Shown: positions 1-9,337 of the stretch, in pieces
Layout: every line of letters starts with the position of its first letter
Position numbering within the stretch: the first letter of the stretch is position 1
Source of the DNA: Planctomycetota bacterium
GTDB taxonomy: Bacteria > Planctomycetota > Phycisphaerae > UBA1845
Assembly: GCA_030616775.1 (NCBI GenBank)
Contig: JAUWWQ010000023.1
Span: 1-61,917 of the forward strand
Length of the DNA: 61,917 bases
Direction of reading: 5' to 3'
Position numbers and translations under genes: made by a program
Notes under the pieces: generated by a model
The model's input: the letters and a program-made list of their open reading frames with translations, nothing else
Database searches by the model: none
What the model was told of the DNA's origin: nothing

Positions 1-2481
1 GACGTGCCACTGATGAACTGCGCCAACCCCACCGACAAACTGTGGAAAGAGGACCGAGACTGCGCCTCGACTTGCGTCGGCGGCGAGAACACCGGGGAAC
101 CTTGCACCCGGCAGGCCGACTGCCCCGAGGGAATCTGCCCCGGTCCGTTCAACCATCCGTGCGGGGTGTCGGCCTGTTGCAAGCCGGAGGGCGGGTGTCA
201 GAACCTCACCGAGAATGCGTGCTATGCCCTTGAACCTGTTGACGCTGCCCGCATGTACCAGCGAGGCGACTTCTGCGGCCAGGGCGGCCAGCGGTGCCCG
301 ATCCCCGCCTGCATGGCTCGGGAGGGCGAATGCACATTGCCACGTGAGGCCTTTTGCGAAGCCGGTGAGCGTCACGGCGAGCCTTGCGAGCCCTATGTTT
401 ACCCCAGTGAGTGTCCGGGCTACACCTGCATAGGGGGTTCCCACGACGGCGAGGTGTGCGATCAAGATGTTGAATGTCCTGGCGGTGGAGAGTGTGTCGA
501 TCGCGTCTGTGACGGTGGGGACAACGACGGCAACCCCTGCAACCCCAACAGCGATTGCCCAGCGGGTGCCTGCACACTAGGCCTATGCGTCGGCGGTGTA
601 GGCTGCGAGAATCCCTTCTGCTGTACCCTGGTTTGTCAGCAACCCGGTTTCGCGTACTGTTGTACGTACTGGTGGGACTACAATTGTGCAGCGGAGACGT
701 TCCGGGTCTGCACGCAGCCGCCTTCCAACGATAACTGTTACAGCCCCGACCCTCGCGATGGGGCGCGGTTGGTGGGCATTCCGGGCGAGGTCGAAAGCGA
801 TGGCATACGCGCCACGCCTGGCTCGACCGAGCCCGGGTTCTGCTGCAACACGGACGATCCTGGGGCCAGGGGCGTCGGGACGGTTTGGTATAAGTTCGTG
901 GCCCCGCCCAACGGCGTGTGTGAGGGCGGTGAGAGAAACGGGTACTTCTGCGACCCGAACACCGCTGACCCCGAGAACCCGGTCGACGGCTGTCCTGATG
1001 ATGGTCCTGATGAAGGAACCTGCCTCTCACTACCCATATCAGTGCAGCTCGACACCTGCTGTAGCGTAGCACGCCCGGACGGACCGGCTGATGATTCCAT
1101 CCTATCGGTCTACGCTCTAGCCGAGCCTGATCGAGGCCTGTGCAGCGACGGTTTGACGCTGTGCAGCGTATCTCAACAGGATTGCCCGCCGGACCTCTTG
1201 CCCTGTGTGTTCGACGAAGAATACGCCTGCTTGACTCTTATCCCCATTGCCTGCAGCGACGACGAGGAAACCTGCAGTTGTCATGGTAATCCCGAGCCAA
1301 CCCGTTCAAAGGTTTGCGTGAGGGATCTGGTGCCCGGCGAGACTTATTATGTCATGGTTGGCGGGAAGACCGATGCGAACCGAGGCGTGTACAAACTGCG
1401 TCTGGTGTCTCCCTGTGGTGGTACTCCATTGATGGACAACGACCTCAGTATGAACGCCGAGCCGCTGGCCGGTGAGCAGGTTGTTGTTCCCTTCGATATA
1501 TCCGGTGAAGAATTCAACCGTGCCCCGGCCACATTCGACTGCCCGGGCCCGCCCGTCACCTGCTTCGACTTCACAAGGACGCTGCAGAACGACGTGTGGT
1601 ACGAATGGACCGCCCCTTGCGACGGGACAGCGACCTTCCAGACTTGCGGACTCTGCGAAGGGATCCCGTGCGATGAGGCCTCCGAGGATACCGTCATGGT
1701 GGTCTACGACGGCTGTGACACTCCGGTCGAGATCGGCACGGAGGACATTTGTAGGTGGTGGATGCCCTCCCCGTGCTTTTCCGGGGTCATGGGAAAGGTC
1801 GAAGTAACCGAGGGCGACTGTTACAAGGTCCGTCTAGGCGGTCGTCTCGGCAAGATCCACGATGAGGAAGATAATCCCATCGCCGGGGACTTGAGGATCG
1901 ATGTTGTGTGTGCGCAGTGCCCACCGGGGTCCGTTACACTAGTCGATCCGCTGGAGGATGTTACCGATGCACGGCAGCCCCATCCGCCCGGCGGCGCCAC
2001 CACCAAGCAGGGTATTAAGGAACTGCAGGTTCTTGCTCCACTGGGGGCCGCCGAGGCGAACTGGAGCGATTGCTGGTCCCTGTGCGAGACGGCCCCGGAG
2101 GGTCCGGCAAACGATATCAGCAGCATTGTCGACGACGGCGGTGGTAACTACACGATTACCCTTGACCGGGCGATCTCAACCGGGGAGGTAACAACCATAA
2201 CCTACTTGGCCGATGGCGGGACCCATACGACCCTCGTCCTCAGCTCGCTTCCGGCCGACGTGAGCGGCGACGGTACGAGTGCACCCTCGGACATCCTGTA
2301 TCTGATCGACTGTCTCAACGGCGTCGGAACGTGTGAGATCCTGCAGTGTGACGCCGACCGCAGCGCACTTTGCGGCCCACCCGACATCCTGCGAGTGATC
2401 GACCTGCTTAACGGGGCGGGCGAATTCGATCCCTGGCTCAATAAGACGCTGCCCGCCTGTGGTGTGTGCTGCCCGCCATAG
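1..2481 (+). CDS. Secreted Cys-rich dockerin-containing protein, 5' partial
   Basis: The reading frame is open to the left edge, so the true start and signal peptide lie upstream; the first in-window start codon is GTG at 4. The protein is very rich in cysteine. Its N-terminal third repeats a short module of the form C-x-G-G-x3-G-x2-C followed by D-C-P-x-G-x-C, at least five times within residues 20-200. The last 75 residues form a two-part dockerin-like domain with a Ca-binding-like D-V-S-G-D-G loop and two helices reading D-I-L-x-x-I-D-x-L-N-G, a style typical of planctomycete extracellular proteins. The role of such proteins is unknown; they may be displayed at the cell surface through dockerin-cohesin-like contacts. 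It is followed by a strong terminator at 2534. Confidence 0.8.
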   Translation, partial: DVPLMNCANPTDKLWKEDRDCASTCVGGENTGEPCTRQADCPEGICPGPFNHPCGVSACCKPEGGCQNLTENACYALEPVDAARMYQRGDFCGQGGQRCPIPACMAREGECTLPREAFCEAGERHGEPCEPYVYPSECPGYTCIGGSHDGEVCDQDVECPGGGECVDRVCDGGDNDGNPCNPNSDCPAGACTLGLCVGGVGCENPFCCTLVCQQPGFAYCCTYWWDYNCAAETFRVCTQPPSNDNCYSPDPRDGARLVGIPGEVESDGIRATPGSTEPGFCCNTDDPGARGVGTVWYKFVAPPNGVCEGGERNGYFCDPNTADPENPVDGCPDDGPDEGTCLSLPISVQLDTCCSVARPDGPADDSILSVYALAEPDRGLCSDGLTLCSVSQQDCPPDLLPCVFDEEYACLTLIPIACSDDEETCSCHGNPEPTRSKVCVRDLVPGETYYVMVGGKTDANRGVYKLRLVSPCGGTPLMDNDLSMNAEPLAGEQVVVPFDISGEEFNRAPATFDCPGPPVTCFDFTRTLQNDVWYEWTAPCDGTATFQTCGLCEGIPCDEASEDTVMVVYDGCDTPVEIGTEDICRWWMPSPCFSGVMGKVEVTEGDCYKVRLGGRLGKIHDEEDNPIAGDLRIDVVCAQCPPGSVTLVDPLEDVTDARQPHPPGGATTKQGIKELQVLAPLGAAEANWSDCWSLCETAPEGPANDISSIVDDGGGNYTITLDRAISTGEVTTITYLADGGTHTTLVLSSLPADVSGDGTSAPSDILYLIDCLNGVGTCEILQCDADRSALCGPPDILRVIDLLNGAGEFDPWLNKTLPACGVCCPP

Positions 2482-2533
2482 TCAAGGTCGGTAGGCAGCC
2501 CGGCGGCTAACGCCATAGGGCTGTGAACAAGTT

Positions 2534-2577
2534 CCACCCCTGCATCCGCACGTAGCGGGTGTGGGGGTGGCTTTTTG
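2534..2577 (+). terminator. Rho-independent terminator after the dockerin gene
   Basis: An outer stem CCACCCC (2534-2540) pairs with GGGGTGG (2564-2570). An inner stem CATCCGC/GCGGGTG extends the hairpin, and five T residues follow at 2572-2576. It lies 50 bases after the stop codon and separates this gene from lysS. Confidence 0.85.
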
Positions 2578-2691
2578 CGCCGGGGACGAAGCCGATGTAT
2601 GCGCGACGATGCACCGGAGCCACCGCTTTACCCTGTCACCCGACAATTGACACCCCTTGCAGGCTCTACCGACCGAGAGTGGCTGCCGCAA

Positions 2692-2720
2692 TTGCTGGCA
2701 TCGCGCGGGCCTGATAGGAT
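2692..2720 (+). promoter_or_regulatory. Candidate sigma-70-type promoter for lysS
   Basis: TTGCTG (2692-2697) and TAGGAT (2715-2720) are separated by exactly 17 bases and end 23 bases before the lysS ATG. It is placed directly after the preceding terminator. The call is by motif and spacing only; planctomycete promoter consensus is poorly known. Confidence 0.4.
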
Positions 2721-2743
2721 CGGGGCTGTTGGCATAGCCCACG

Positions 2744-4381
2744 ATGTCAACCGTGAGCACACGCGGGATGAGCGAAGATCACTTAAAGGCACAACGCATC
2801 AGGAAGCGCGATGCCCTCATCGAGATGGGGATCGATGCCTACGGGCGGCGGTTCCCTGACGTAATGTCCACTACGGCCGTTCGCAAGGCGGCCCAGCCAC
2901 TGAATATACAGCCCGGGCAACGCAGCGAGCTGCGCGGGCGAGTCGCCGGCCGGATTGCCCTGCTGCGGGTCATGGGCAAGCTGGCGTTTGCGACGCTGCG
3001 AGATGAGGCGGGTGCCCTCCAGTTTGGTTTCAGCAAGGCCGAGCTCGGCGAGCAATGGTCGGTCCTCAAGCTAATTGATCTAGGCGACATCATCGGGGCC
3101 GATGGGGTGATTGGCCGTACCAAAACCGGTGAGCTGACCCTCTGGGCGGACAATCTCACGGTCTTGGCCAAGTCCCTACGTCCGCCACCGGAAAAGTGGC
3201 ACGGGCTGACCGACGTGGATTTGCGCTATCGGCAGCGCTATGTCGACCTGTTCACCAACCCCGACGTTCGCGACGTGTTCCGACACCGCAGTGCGATTAT
3301 CCAGGCGATTCGCGACTGCCTGATCAGAGAGGGGTACTGCGAAGTCGATACCCCGGTCCTGCAACCGATCTACGGCGGCGCCGCGGCGAGGCCCTTTACC
3401 ACGCACCACAACACGCTGGATATCAACCTGTACCTGCGGATCAGCCCGGAGCTATACCTCAAGCGGTTGCTCGTCGGCGGGATGGAACGGGTCTTCGAGA
3501 TCAGCCGGAACTTCCGCAACGAGGGGATCAGCACGAGGCATAATCCCGAGTTTACGATGGTCGAGCTTTATGAGGCCTATGCCGACTACCAAGTGATGAT
3601 GGAGCGGGTCGAGCAGATGGTTTCGGCCGCCTTCAACACATCCGCTCGAACTGCCATACTGCAACGCGTTGAGGCCATCGAGCGGGAAGTAAGTCGCCTG
3701 GAAAAAGAGAAAGGTGGTGAAGCGGCGGCGGCCTATGCGCAGGAACAGAACCTGAAGGCGTACCGCCGGGCCGCCGAGGGGATTGCAAACGGGCGTCTAA
3801 CGGCGGTGTTCCAGGGAGAAGTGCTGGACTTCACATCTCCCTGGCCTCGACGCCAATACGCGGATCTGCTCCACGAATACGCGGGCGTGGCAATGACCGA
3901 TGTTCAGGCGGTGCGCCGCAAGGCGGAGGATGTGGGCATCGAGCACACCGGCAAGGATGATGCCGTTGTCGTCAACGAAGTGTTTGATGCGACCGTCGAG
4001 CGCCATCTGGTTCAGCCGGCGTTCGTGTTCGGCTACCCGGCCGCGATTTGCCCGCTGACCCGGCAGCACCCGGAGGATCCTTCGATTGCTCTTAGGTTTG
4101 AGGCCTTCGCAGCGGGGATGGAGCTTGGCAACGCTTATACCGAGCTTAATGATCCTGCCATCCAGGAGGTCAATTTCAAGCGGCGGGTCGCCGGCGAAGG
4201 TGCCGAGACTATGGCAGTGATGGATGAAGACTTTATCACCGCCCTGGAGTACGGTATGCCGCCTGCCGGAGGGTTGGGTGTGGGCATCGATCGGCTGGTG
4301 ATGCTGCTCACCGACAGCCCGAGCATTCGCGACGTGATCTTGTTCCCGCTCCAACGGCCCCAGCCGCCTAGGACCAGTTGA
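2744..4381 (+). CDS. lysS: Lysyl-tRNA synthetase, class II
   Basis: Charges tRNA-Lys with lysine in the cytoplasm. The N-terminal OB-fold anticodon-binding domain (about residues 60-155) is followed by a class II catalytic core. Motif 2 is seen in F-R-N-E-G-I-S-T-R-H-N-P-E-F-T (about residue 260) and motif 3 in G-V-G-I-D-R-L-V-M-L-L near the C-terminus. At 545 residues it is longer than the usual 490-510, because about 45 residues of charged, helical sequence (around residues 300-345, A-I-E-R-E-V-S-R-L-E-K) are inserted between motifs 2 and 3. The start chosen is the ATG at 2744, 23 bases after a promoter-like element. The LolCE-like permease gene follows after 3 bases, suggesting cotranscription. 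Confidence 0.95.
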   Translation: MSTVSTRGMSEDHLKAQRIRKRDALIEMGIDAYGRRFPDVMSTTAVRKAAQPLNIQPGQRSELRGRVAGRIALLRVMGKLAFATLRDEAGALQFGFSKAELGEQWSVLKLIDLGDIIGADGVIGRTKTGELTLWADNLTVLAKSLRPPPEKWHGLTDVDLRYRQRYVDLFTNPDVRDVFRHRSAIIQAIRDCLIREGYCEVDTPVLQPIYGGAAARPFTTHHNTLDINLYLRISPELYLKRLLVGGMERVFEISRNFRNEGISTRHNPEFTMVELYEAYADYQVMMERVEQMVSAAFNTSARTAILQRVEAIEREVSRLEKEKGGEAAAAYAQEQNLKAYRRAAEGIANGRLTAVFQGEVLDFTSPWPRRQYADLLHEYAGVAMTDVQAVRRKAEDVGIEHTGKDDAVVVNEVFDATVERHLVQPAFVFGYPAAICPLTRQHPEDPSIALRFEAFAAGMELGNAYTELNDPAIQEVNFKRRVAGEGAETMAVMDEDFITALEYGMPPAGGLGVGIDRLVMLLTDSPSIRDVILFPLQRPQPPRTS

Positions 4382-4384
4382 CCC

Positions 4385-5974
4385 ATGTACAAATGGTTTC
4401 TCGCATTTCGGTACCTGTACACTAAGCTCATCGCGTTGTTCGGCGTGGCCAGCGTCATGCTCTGCGTGGCCATGGTGCTGGTGGTGTTAAGCGTGATGGG
4501 CGGTTTTCTGGATACGGTCCGGGCGCGCTCCAAAGGGCTGCACAGCGAAATCGTCCTCGAGGGCGGAACGCTTCAGGGCTTTCCATACTATGAAGAGTTC
4601 GGTGAATACCTGGAAGGTCAGCTTCCCGGCACCGTCGAAGTAACCACTCCGGTGATCTACACCTACGGCATCTTCCGCGTTCCGGCGACAACCTGGACGA
4701 AACCCGCACGCATCCTCGGCGTCCGATTGGACGGCTACGTCGGGGTAAACGATTTCAAGAACGGACTACATTACGAGCGCTACTACCCCGGTAGCACGCG
4801 CTTAGGGCTTCAATCCATGCCCGTTGCCGGTGTCAGTGAAAGCGACGTGCTGCAGCTTCCTCCCGATCTGGAGGCCGCTAATGATAAATGGCGGCGGCAG
4901 GAAACCGATCCGGAGGCAATCACCTCATTTGACCAAAGCCCGTTCCAACACGCGCCCTACCCGTATGTTACGCCCGCCATCCTCGGCGAGCGCGTGTACG
5001 CGGCGGACCTCGGGCCGCCGCGTTATGAAGGCTCCGAGCATTACGGAGTGATCGTGGGATGCGACCTGCTCAATGAGCGGCGGGAAGACGGCAACTTCAA
5101 CCGGTATCTGGCCCGCGGTGCGGGGGTCGCACTAACGGTCATGCCTTTAAGCCGTACCGGCACCACCACGGGAGAGCCGCCCATTCGCGTACCCTTGCGC
5201 TATGTCGACGACTCCCGTACCGGGATATTCGAGATCGACAACCTGTGCGTCTACGTTGACTTCGACATGCTGCAGCACAAACTGGCCATGGACCCGCAGC
5301 CGTTGGTCGACGGGGGCTTCACGAAGGCCCGCGCCAACCAGCTCCTCATCGGGTTGAAGGGGGGTGTCGACCTGAACACCTCGCGTGACCGGATCAGAGA
5401 AGCCTGGCTGACCTTCTGCGCCTCGCTTTTTCCTGAGGTCTCCGACGTGGACGCCAGGGCCATGAGCCTTGCCGAAGTGTATACATGGGAGGACTTGCAA
5501 AGGCCGTTCATCGCCGCCGTGGAAAAGGAAAAGGTCCTGGTGACGTTCCTTTTTACCCTGATCAGTATGGTCGCAATCGTGCTGGTCGGATGCATCTTCT
5601 ACATGATCGTCGAGAAGAAGACACGTGATATCGGTATCCTCAAGTCGATCGGAGCTTCGGGGCGCGGTGTGGCCGGTTTGTTCATCATCTATGCAGGTGC
5701 CGTCGGTCTGGTGGGGTCGATCCTGGGAACCATCCTCGGGTCGATGGTGGTCTGGAACATCAACGACATTCAGGACTTTCTCGCCAGTTTGAATCCCCAG
5801 CTTCGCGTGTGGAGTCCGGATGTCTATTCCTTCGACATGATTCCCAACGTCGTCAAGCAGGTAGATGCCGTCTGGGTGGCGTCAGTGGCGGTTTTTGCGT
5901 CGATGATCGGTTCGCTGATCCCGGCATGGATCGCCAGTCGTGTCTGGCCGGTTAGTGCACTCCGTTACGAGTAG
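4385..5974 (+). CDS. LolC/LolE-like lipoprotein-releasing ABC permease
   Basis: MacB/FtsX-type permease expected to extract lipoproteins from the inner membrane together with the ATPase encoded next. It has an N-terminal TM segment (residues 18-40), a large periplasmic domain, and three C-terminal TM segments (about residues 385-410, 435-460 and 495-520). The cytoplasmic loop K-K-T-R-D-I-G-I-L-K-S-I-G-A is the hallmark coupling motif of LolC/E permeases. At 529 residues it is longer than E. coli LolC/E (about 400-415), the excess being in the periplasmic domain. One permease gene is seen rather than a C/E pair, so it probably works as a homodimer (LolF-like organisation). The stop lies 4 bases before the proposed lolD start. 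Confidence 0.88.
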   Translation: MYKWFLAFRYLYTKLIALFGVASVMLCVAMVLVVLSVMGGFLDTVRARSKGLHSEIVLEGGTLQGFPYYEEFGEYLEGQLPGTVEVTTPVIYTYGIFRVPATTWTKPARILGVRLDGYVGVNDFKNGLHYERYYPGSTRLGLQSMPVAGVSESDVLQLPPDLEAANDKWRRQETDPEAITSFDQSPFQHAPYPYVTPAILGERVYAADLGPPRYEGSEHYGVIVGCDLLNERREDGNFNRYLARGAGVALTVMPLSRTGTTTGEPPIRVPLRYVDDSRTGIFEIDNLCVYVDFDMLQHKLAMDPQPLVDGGFTKARANQLLIGLKGGVDLNTSRDRIREAWLTFCASLFPEVSDVDARAMSLAEVYTWEDLQRPFIAAVEKEKVLVTFLFTLISMVAIVLVGCIFYMIVEKKTRDIGILKSIGASGRGVAGLFIIYAGAVGLVGSILGTILGSMVVWNINDIQDFLASLNPQLRVWSPDVYSFDMIPNVVKQVDAVWVASVAVFASMIGSLIPAWIASRVWPVSALRYE

Positions 5975-5978
5975 ATCA

Positions 5979-6719
5979 ATGCTGCGCGCCCGAGATCTCC
6001 ATAAATCATTCATCATGGGCCGTGCCCCTCTCAGGGTTCTGCGGGGCGCGTCGCTACAGGCAGCGCGGGGAGAGTTCGTGGTGGTTACCGGGGCAAGCGG
6101 CTCGGGTAAGAGCACGCTGCTCCACCTCCTGGGCACACTGGACATTCCTGATCGCGGCACGGTGGAATACAACGGCCAAAACCTCTTTCAACTGGGCGAC
6201 GATGCCCGAAGGCTCTATCGCAATCGCGATGTCGGCTTTGTCTTTCAGTTTTATCACCTCCTTCCCGAATGCACCGTGCTGGAGAACGTGTTAATGCCAC
6301 GGCTGGTTACGCACTCCTTTTGGGCTTGGCGGCGGATAAGGCGTAACGCTCGGCGCGATGCCGAAGAGTTGCTGGAGCGCGTGGGCCTTACGGAACGGGC
6401 AAAACACCATCCCAACGAGCTTTCCGGCGGCGAGAGGCAGCGCGTTGCAATCGCACGCGCCTTGGTCAATCGACCAAAGCTCTTGCTTGCCGACGAGCCA
6501 ACTGGTAACCTGGATGAGGAGGTTGGCGAAGATATCCTGAGGCTGTTGACGGAGTTGAATGAGGCAGGCCAGACCATTGTGATGGTCACGCACGATGCCA
6601 AGGTGGCCTCCCACGCGCATCGTTACGTCCGGCTCAGCGAGGGCGTCATCCGGGAGGCGAGTTCCCCGGGCGGGAGGCCGATACCCGCCGGGCTGGCAAC
6701 GAGGGAGGTGATCCCATGA
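5979..6719 (+). CDS. lolD: LolD-like lipoprotein-releasing ABC ATPase
   Basis: ATP-binding subunit partnering the preceding permease. Walker A is G-A-S-G-S-G-K-S, the ABC signature L-S-G-G-E-R-Q-R, Walker [13 protein letters not shown], and the switch His lies in V-T-H-D, all in the MacB/LolD subfamily style. The frame is open from 5940, but that start would overlap the permease by 35 bases and add a non-conserved stretch. The ATG at 5979 gives the normal family N-terminus ([11 protein letters not shown]). The stop overlaps the start of the aminotransferase gene by 4 bases (ATGA). Confidence 0.9.
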   Translation: MLRARDLHKSFIMGRAPLRVLRGASLQAARGEFVVVTGASGSGKSTLLHLLGTLDIPDRGTVEYNGQNLFQLGDDARRLYRNRDVGFVFQFYHLLPECTVLENVLMPRLVTHSFWAWRRIRRNARRDAEELLERVGLTERAKHHPNELSGGERQRVAIARALVNRPKLLLADEPTGNLDEEVGEDILRLLTELNEAGQTIVMVTHDAKVASHAHRYVRLSEGVIREASSPGGRPIPAGLATREVIP

Positions 6720-7642
6720 GCACGGCACCAGTAGAGGTCCAACTTGTGTGGAAGACAGAGAATCCGTACGCGCCCAATCCCGACCTGAAGGTCTGGCTTG
6801 ACGGTGAACTGGTCCCTATAGAAGACGCCAAGATCAGCGTATTCGATCACGGCTTGCTATATGGCGACGGTTGCTTCGAAGGAATCCGAATCTACAAAGG
6901 AAAGATCTTCAAAGAGGATGAGCATATCAAACGTCTGTTCGAGTCGGCCAAGGCAATCCGGCTCCAGATACCCATGACGCCGCAACAGGTCAGTGAGGCC
7001 ATGCATGAGGCCATGCAAGTCAACGGCATTACCGGCGATGGCTATATTCGCCTGGTTGTCACGCGGGGCGTTGGTTCGCTAGGCCTTTCCATTTACCACA
7101 CCGCCAGCCCCAGCGTATTTGTCATCGCGGACAAAATTGCCCTTTACCCGCCCGAGGTCTACAAACGAGGGCTGCACTGCATTATTTCCAGCCTCGCCCG
7201 AAACCATCCCAACACGACCAGTCCTCGTGTTAAATCGCTTAACTATCTCAACAACATCATGGCCAAGGCTGAGGCGAAGGAGGCGGGAGCTGACGAAGCC
7301 ATAATGTTGACAACTGACGGTTTCGTGTCCGAGTGCACCGGTGACAACATCTTTGTGGTTCGCAACGGTGAAGTGTTTACGCCGCCCACCGAAATGGGGA
7401 TTTTGGAGGGAATCACCCGCAACTTGGCGATGGAGCTGGCCCGCAAACGCGGTCTACCGGTCCACGAGAAAGTGCTGATCCGCCACGACCTGCATATTGC
7501 GGATGAGTGCTTCGCGACCGGCACAGCCGCAGAGATCATCCCGATTACAAGAATCGACGGTCGACCCGTAGGCGATGGCAAGCCCGGACCCATCACCAAG
7601 CAGCTTCTGCAAGATTTCATCGACTATCGGACTACGGCATAG
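6716..7642 (+). CDS. ilvE: Branched-chain amino acid aminotransferase (fold-type IV)
   Basis: PLP enzyme that interconverts Leu/Ile/Val and their 2-oxo acids. The 308-residue length is normal for the family. Motifs include the N-terminal S-V-F-D-H-G-L-L-Y-G-D-G-C-F-E-G, the PLP-Lys region V-K-S-L-N-Y-L-N-N, the E-C-T-G-D-N-I-F segment and the C-terminal F-A-T-G-T-A-A-E-I phosphate-binding region. It overlaps lolD by 4 bases, so it is translationally coupled to the lipoprotein-export genes although no functional link is known. D-amino acid transaminase and ADC lyase share this fold; the C-T-G-D-N and T-G-T-A-A-E motifs favour IlvE. Confidence 0.9.
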   Translation: MSTAPVEVQLVWKTENPYAPNPDLKVWLDGELVPIEDAKISVFDHGLLYGDGCFEGIRIYKGKIFKEDEHIKRLFESAKAIRLQIPMTPQQVSEAMHEAMQVNGITGDGYIRLVVTRGVGSLGLSIYHTASPSVFVIADKIALYPPEVYKRGLHCIISSLARNHPNTTSPRVKSLNYLNNIMAKAEAKEAGADEAIMLTTDGFVSECTGDNIFVVRNGEVFTPPTEMGILEGITRNLAMELARKRGLPVHEKVLIRHDLHIADECFATGTAAEIIPITRIDGRPVGDGKPGPITKQLLQDFIDYRTTA

Positions 7643-7786
7643 CCTTCCCCCGCCCGGTCTCGCCGCTGGCGCCGGCAGCTTGAGGTATCCATCGAGCAGC
7701 AAAAACGGCCCCAGGTCATTGTGATAACCGAGGACTGCCCCTCCCGCAGCCGATACACGCAACGGCACGCTAGAGGTGGTCCCGGC

Positions 7787-7981
7787 ATGAGTGGGTGGTA
7801 CATCCTGATCCGCTTGGGAATATGCGCCTGTGGCGTTGCCGTTTTTCTGAGATTGGTGGCCAATGAGATAGAGATGGCCACTGAGGCGTTACGCTTGGTT
7901 GAGCAGCGGGAGCGTGAGGCATACGAGAAACGACATGCGCCCGAGGTGGAAACGGAAGCAATGGCTGAGGAGGCGGCGTAG
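7787..7981 (+). CDS. Small single-span membrane protein
   Basis: 64-residue hypothetical protein. One TM helix (Y-I-L-I-R-L-G-I-C-A-C-G-V-A-V-F-L) is followed by an acidic, Glu-rich amphipathic tail (E-Q-R-E-R-E-A-Y-E-K-R). The frame is open from 7721, but the ATG at 7787 is preceded by AGAGGTGG at a good distance and gives a clean N-terminus. No family was recognised. It sits alone between ilvE and the TM/TPR protein gene. Confidence 0.55.
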   Translation: MSGWYILIRLGICACGVAVFLRLVANEIEMATEALRLVEQREREAYEKRHAPEVETEAMAEEAA

Positions 7982-8155
7982 CACTTACCCCTCGACTGTG
8001 CCGACGGCCGACCGCAGCCCAACGGCGGTTGACGCATCGGCTTGGTGAATTAGGATTATCCCCGCGCTGGTCGTTGTCATGGCGCTCGGGCGGTTTATGT
8101 AGGGTCTTCAAGGAGGTGTGCCTTGAGACCACGTAATGCCTGTTAGGAACGTCAT

Positions 8156-9184
8156 ATGGCTGTTGCACCCGGACGTTTTTCGCAGCTTCGTTGGCTTCAG
8201 AACGTAGCCTGCGTGACCGCAATTGTCGGCTCGGTCATCCTGATCGGGTTGGGTATTGTCAGGTACGCTTCTTCCGGGGAGGTAGCCAGTGCCTGGATGA
8301 TTGTTGCGGGTGGGTTCGTGCTTTTCATTGCGGTCATGTTGATGACGCTGACCCCGCTGATCCTCAAAATCGAGTCGACGACCGCCCGTCAGCTTAGCGA
8401 GCTGCGCGATCTCAACGAGATACTGGTCAAGCAAGTCGCGCTGCTTGGGTCGGTGGCTGAGAACACGCGCATCTCCGATGCCGCCAAGGCGCTGGCTCAC
8501 CGCGACCAGGAGTCGGATGCCCTTCGTACCGCCATCCGCGACGATGTCCGTAACGAGAAGTGGGAGCTTGCGCTCAACCTCGTCGACGAAATGGAACGGC
8601 GTTTCGGCTACAAGGAGGAGGCCGATCGCCTTCGTGACGAGGTGGACGAGGCACGGAACATCGCTATCCAGGCCAAGTTGCAGGAGGCGATTGAGATGAT
8701 TGAGAGTCATTTTCAATCACATCAATGGGATCGCGCCCAAGGCGAGATTGACCGTCTCCTGAATGCCTTACCGGACGATGCCATGGTGCTGGGGTTGCAG
8801 GACCGGATGAAGGTGCTGATGGAAGAGCACAAGCAGGAGCTCAAGCTTGCCTGGGAGGAGGCGGTCCGCCGCAGCGACACCGACCTTGCCATCGACATCC
8901 TCAAGGACCTCGACCAGTACCTCTCCCCGGCTGAGGTCCAGGCCCTGCAGTCCTCGGCTCGCGACGTCTTCAAGGAGAAGCTGCTGCAACGGGGGGTGCA
9001 GTTCCGCTTTGCGGTGACCGAGAAGCGGTGGAGCGACGCCCTGACGATCGGACTCGAGTTAATGCGAGAGTTCCCCAACACGCGAATGGCCAACGAAGTC
9101 CGCGAGGCCCTGGACACCCTGCGTGAGCGTGCCCGAGCGGCGGCAGAGCCCGAGGCGGTTCAGGCCCCCGAGGTTCGGTCCTGA
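8156..9184 (+). CDS. Membrane-anchored helical-repeat (TPR-like) protein
   Basis: 342 residues. Two TM helices (about 18-36 and 45-67) are followed by a short coiled coil (residues 68-95) and a long cytoplasmic array of helix pairs resembling degenerate TPRs (for example W-E-L-A-L-N-L-V-D-E-M-E-R-R-F and W-S-D-A-L-T-I-G-L-E-L-M). No catalytic motif is visible. The layout suggests a scaffold that recruits partners to the inner membrane. It lies upstream of the diguanylate cyclase and the ESCRT-like cluster on the same strand, but gaps of 150 bases or more do not prove an operon. Confidence 0.75.
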   Translation: MAVAPGRFSQLRWLQNVACVTAIVGSVILIGLGIVRYASSGEVASAWMIVAGGFVLFIAVMLMTLTPLILKIESTTARQLSELRDLNEILVKQVALLGSVAENTRISDAAKALAHRDQESDALRTAIRDDVRNEKWELALNLVDEMERRFGYKEEADRLRDEVDEARNIAIQAKLQEAIEMIESHFQSHQWDRAQGEIDRLLNALPDDAMVLGLQDRMKVLMEEHKQELKLAWEEAVRRSDTDLAIDILKDLDQYLSPAEVQALQSSARDVFKEKLLQRGVQFRFAVTEKRWSDALTIGLELMREFPNTRMANEVREALDTLRERARAAAEPEAVQAPEVRS

Positions 9185-9337
9185 TCTCCCGTCGACGCCG
9201 CTAATTATCCTGCCTTTCCCACCGGACGAGTCCCACTGGACGGTCCACCCGCCACTGGTCGCTGTTATGGGACAATCCACGGGCGGGCCGCGCCACCATC
9301 CGGGTCCCAAGGGCTCCGGGCAGGTGGCAGCGAAGAC

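Noticed and set aside
206-1072. Long minus-strand frame (288 residues) opposite the dockerin gene
   Set aside because: Arg/His/Cys-rich shadow of a GC-rich, Cys-rich plus-strand gene with no domain, signal or ribosome-binding site.
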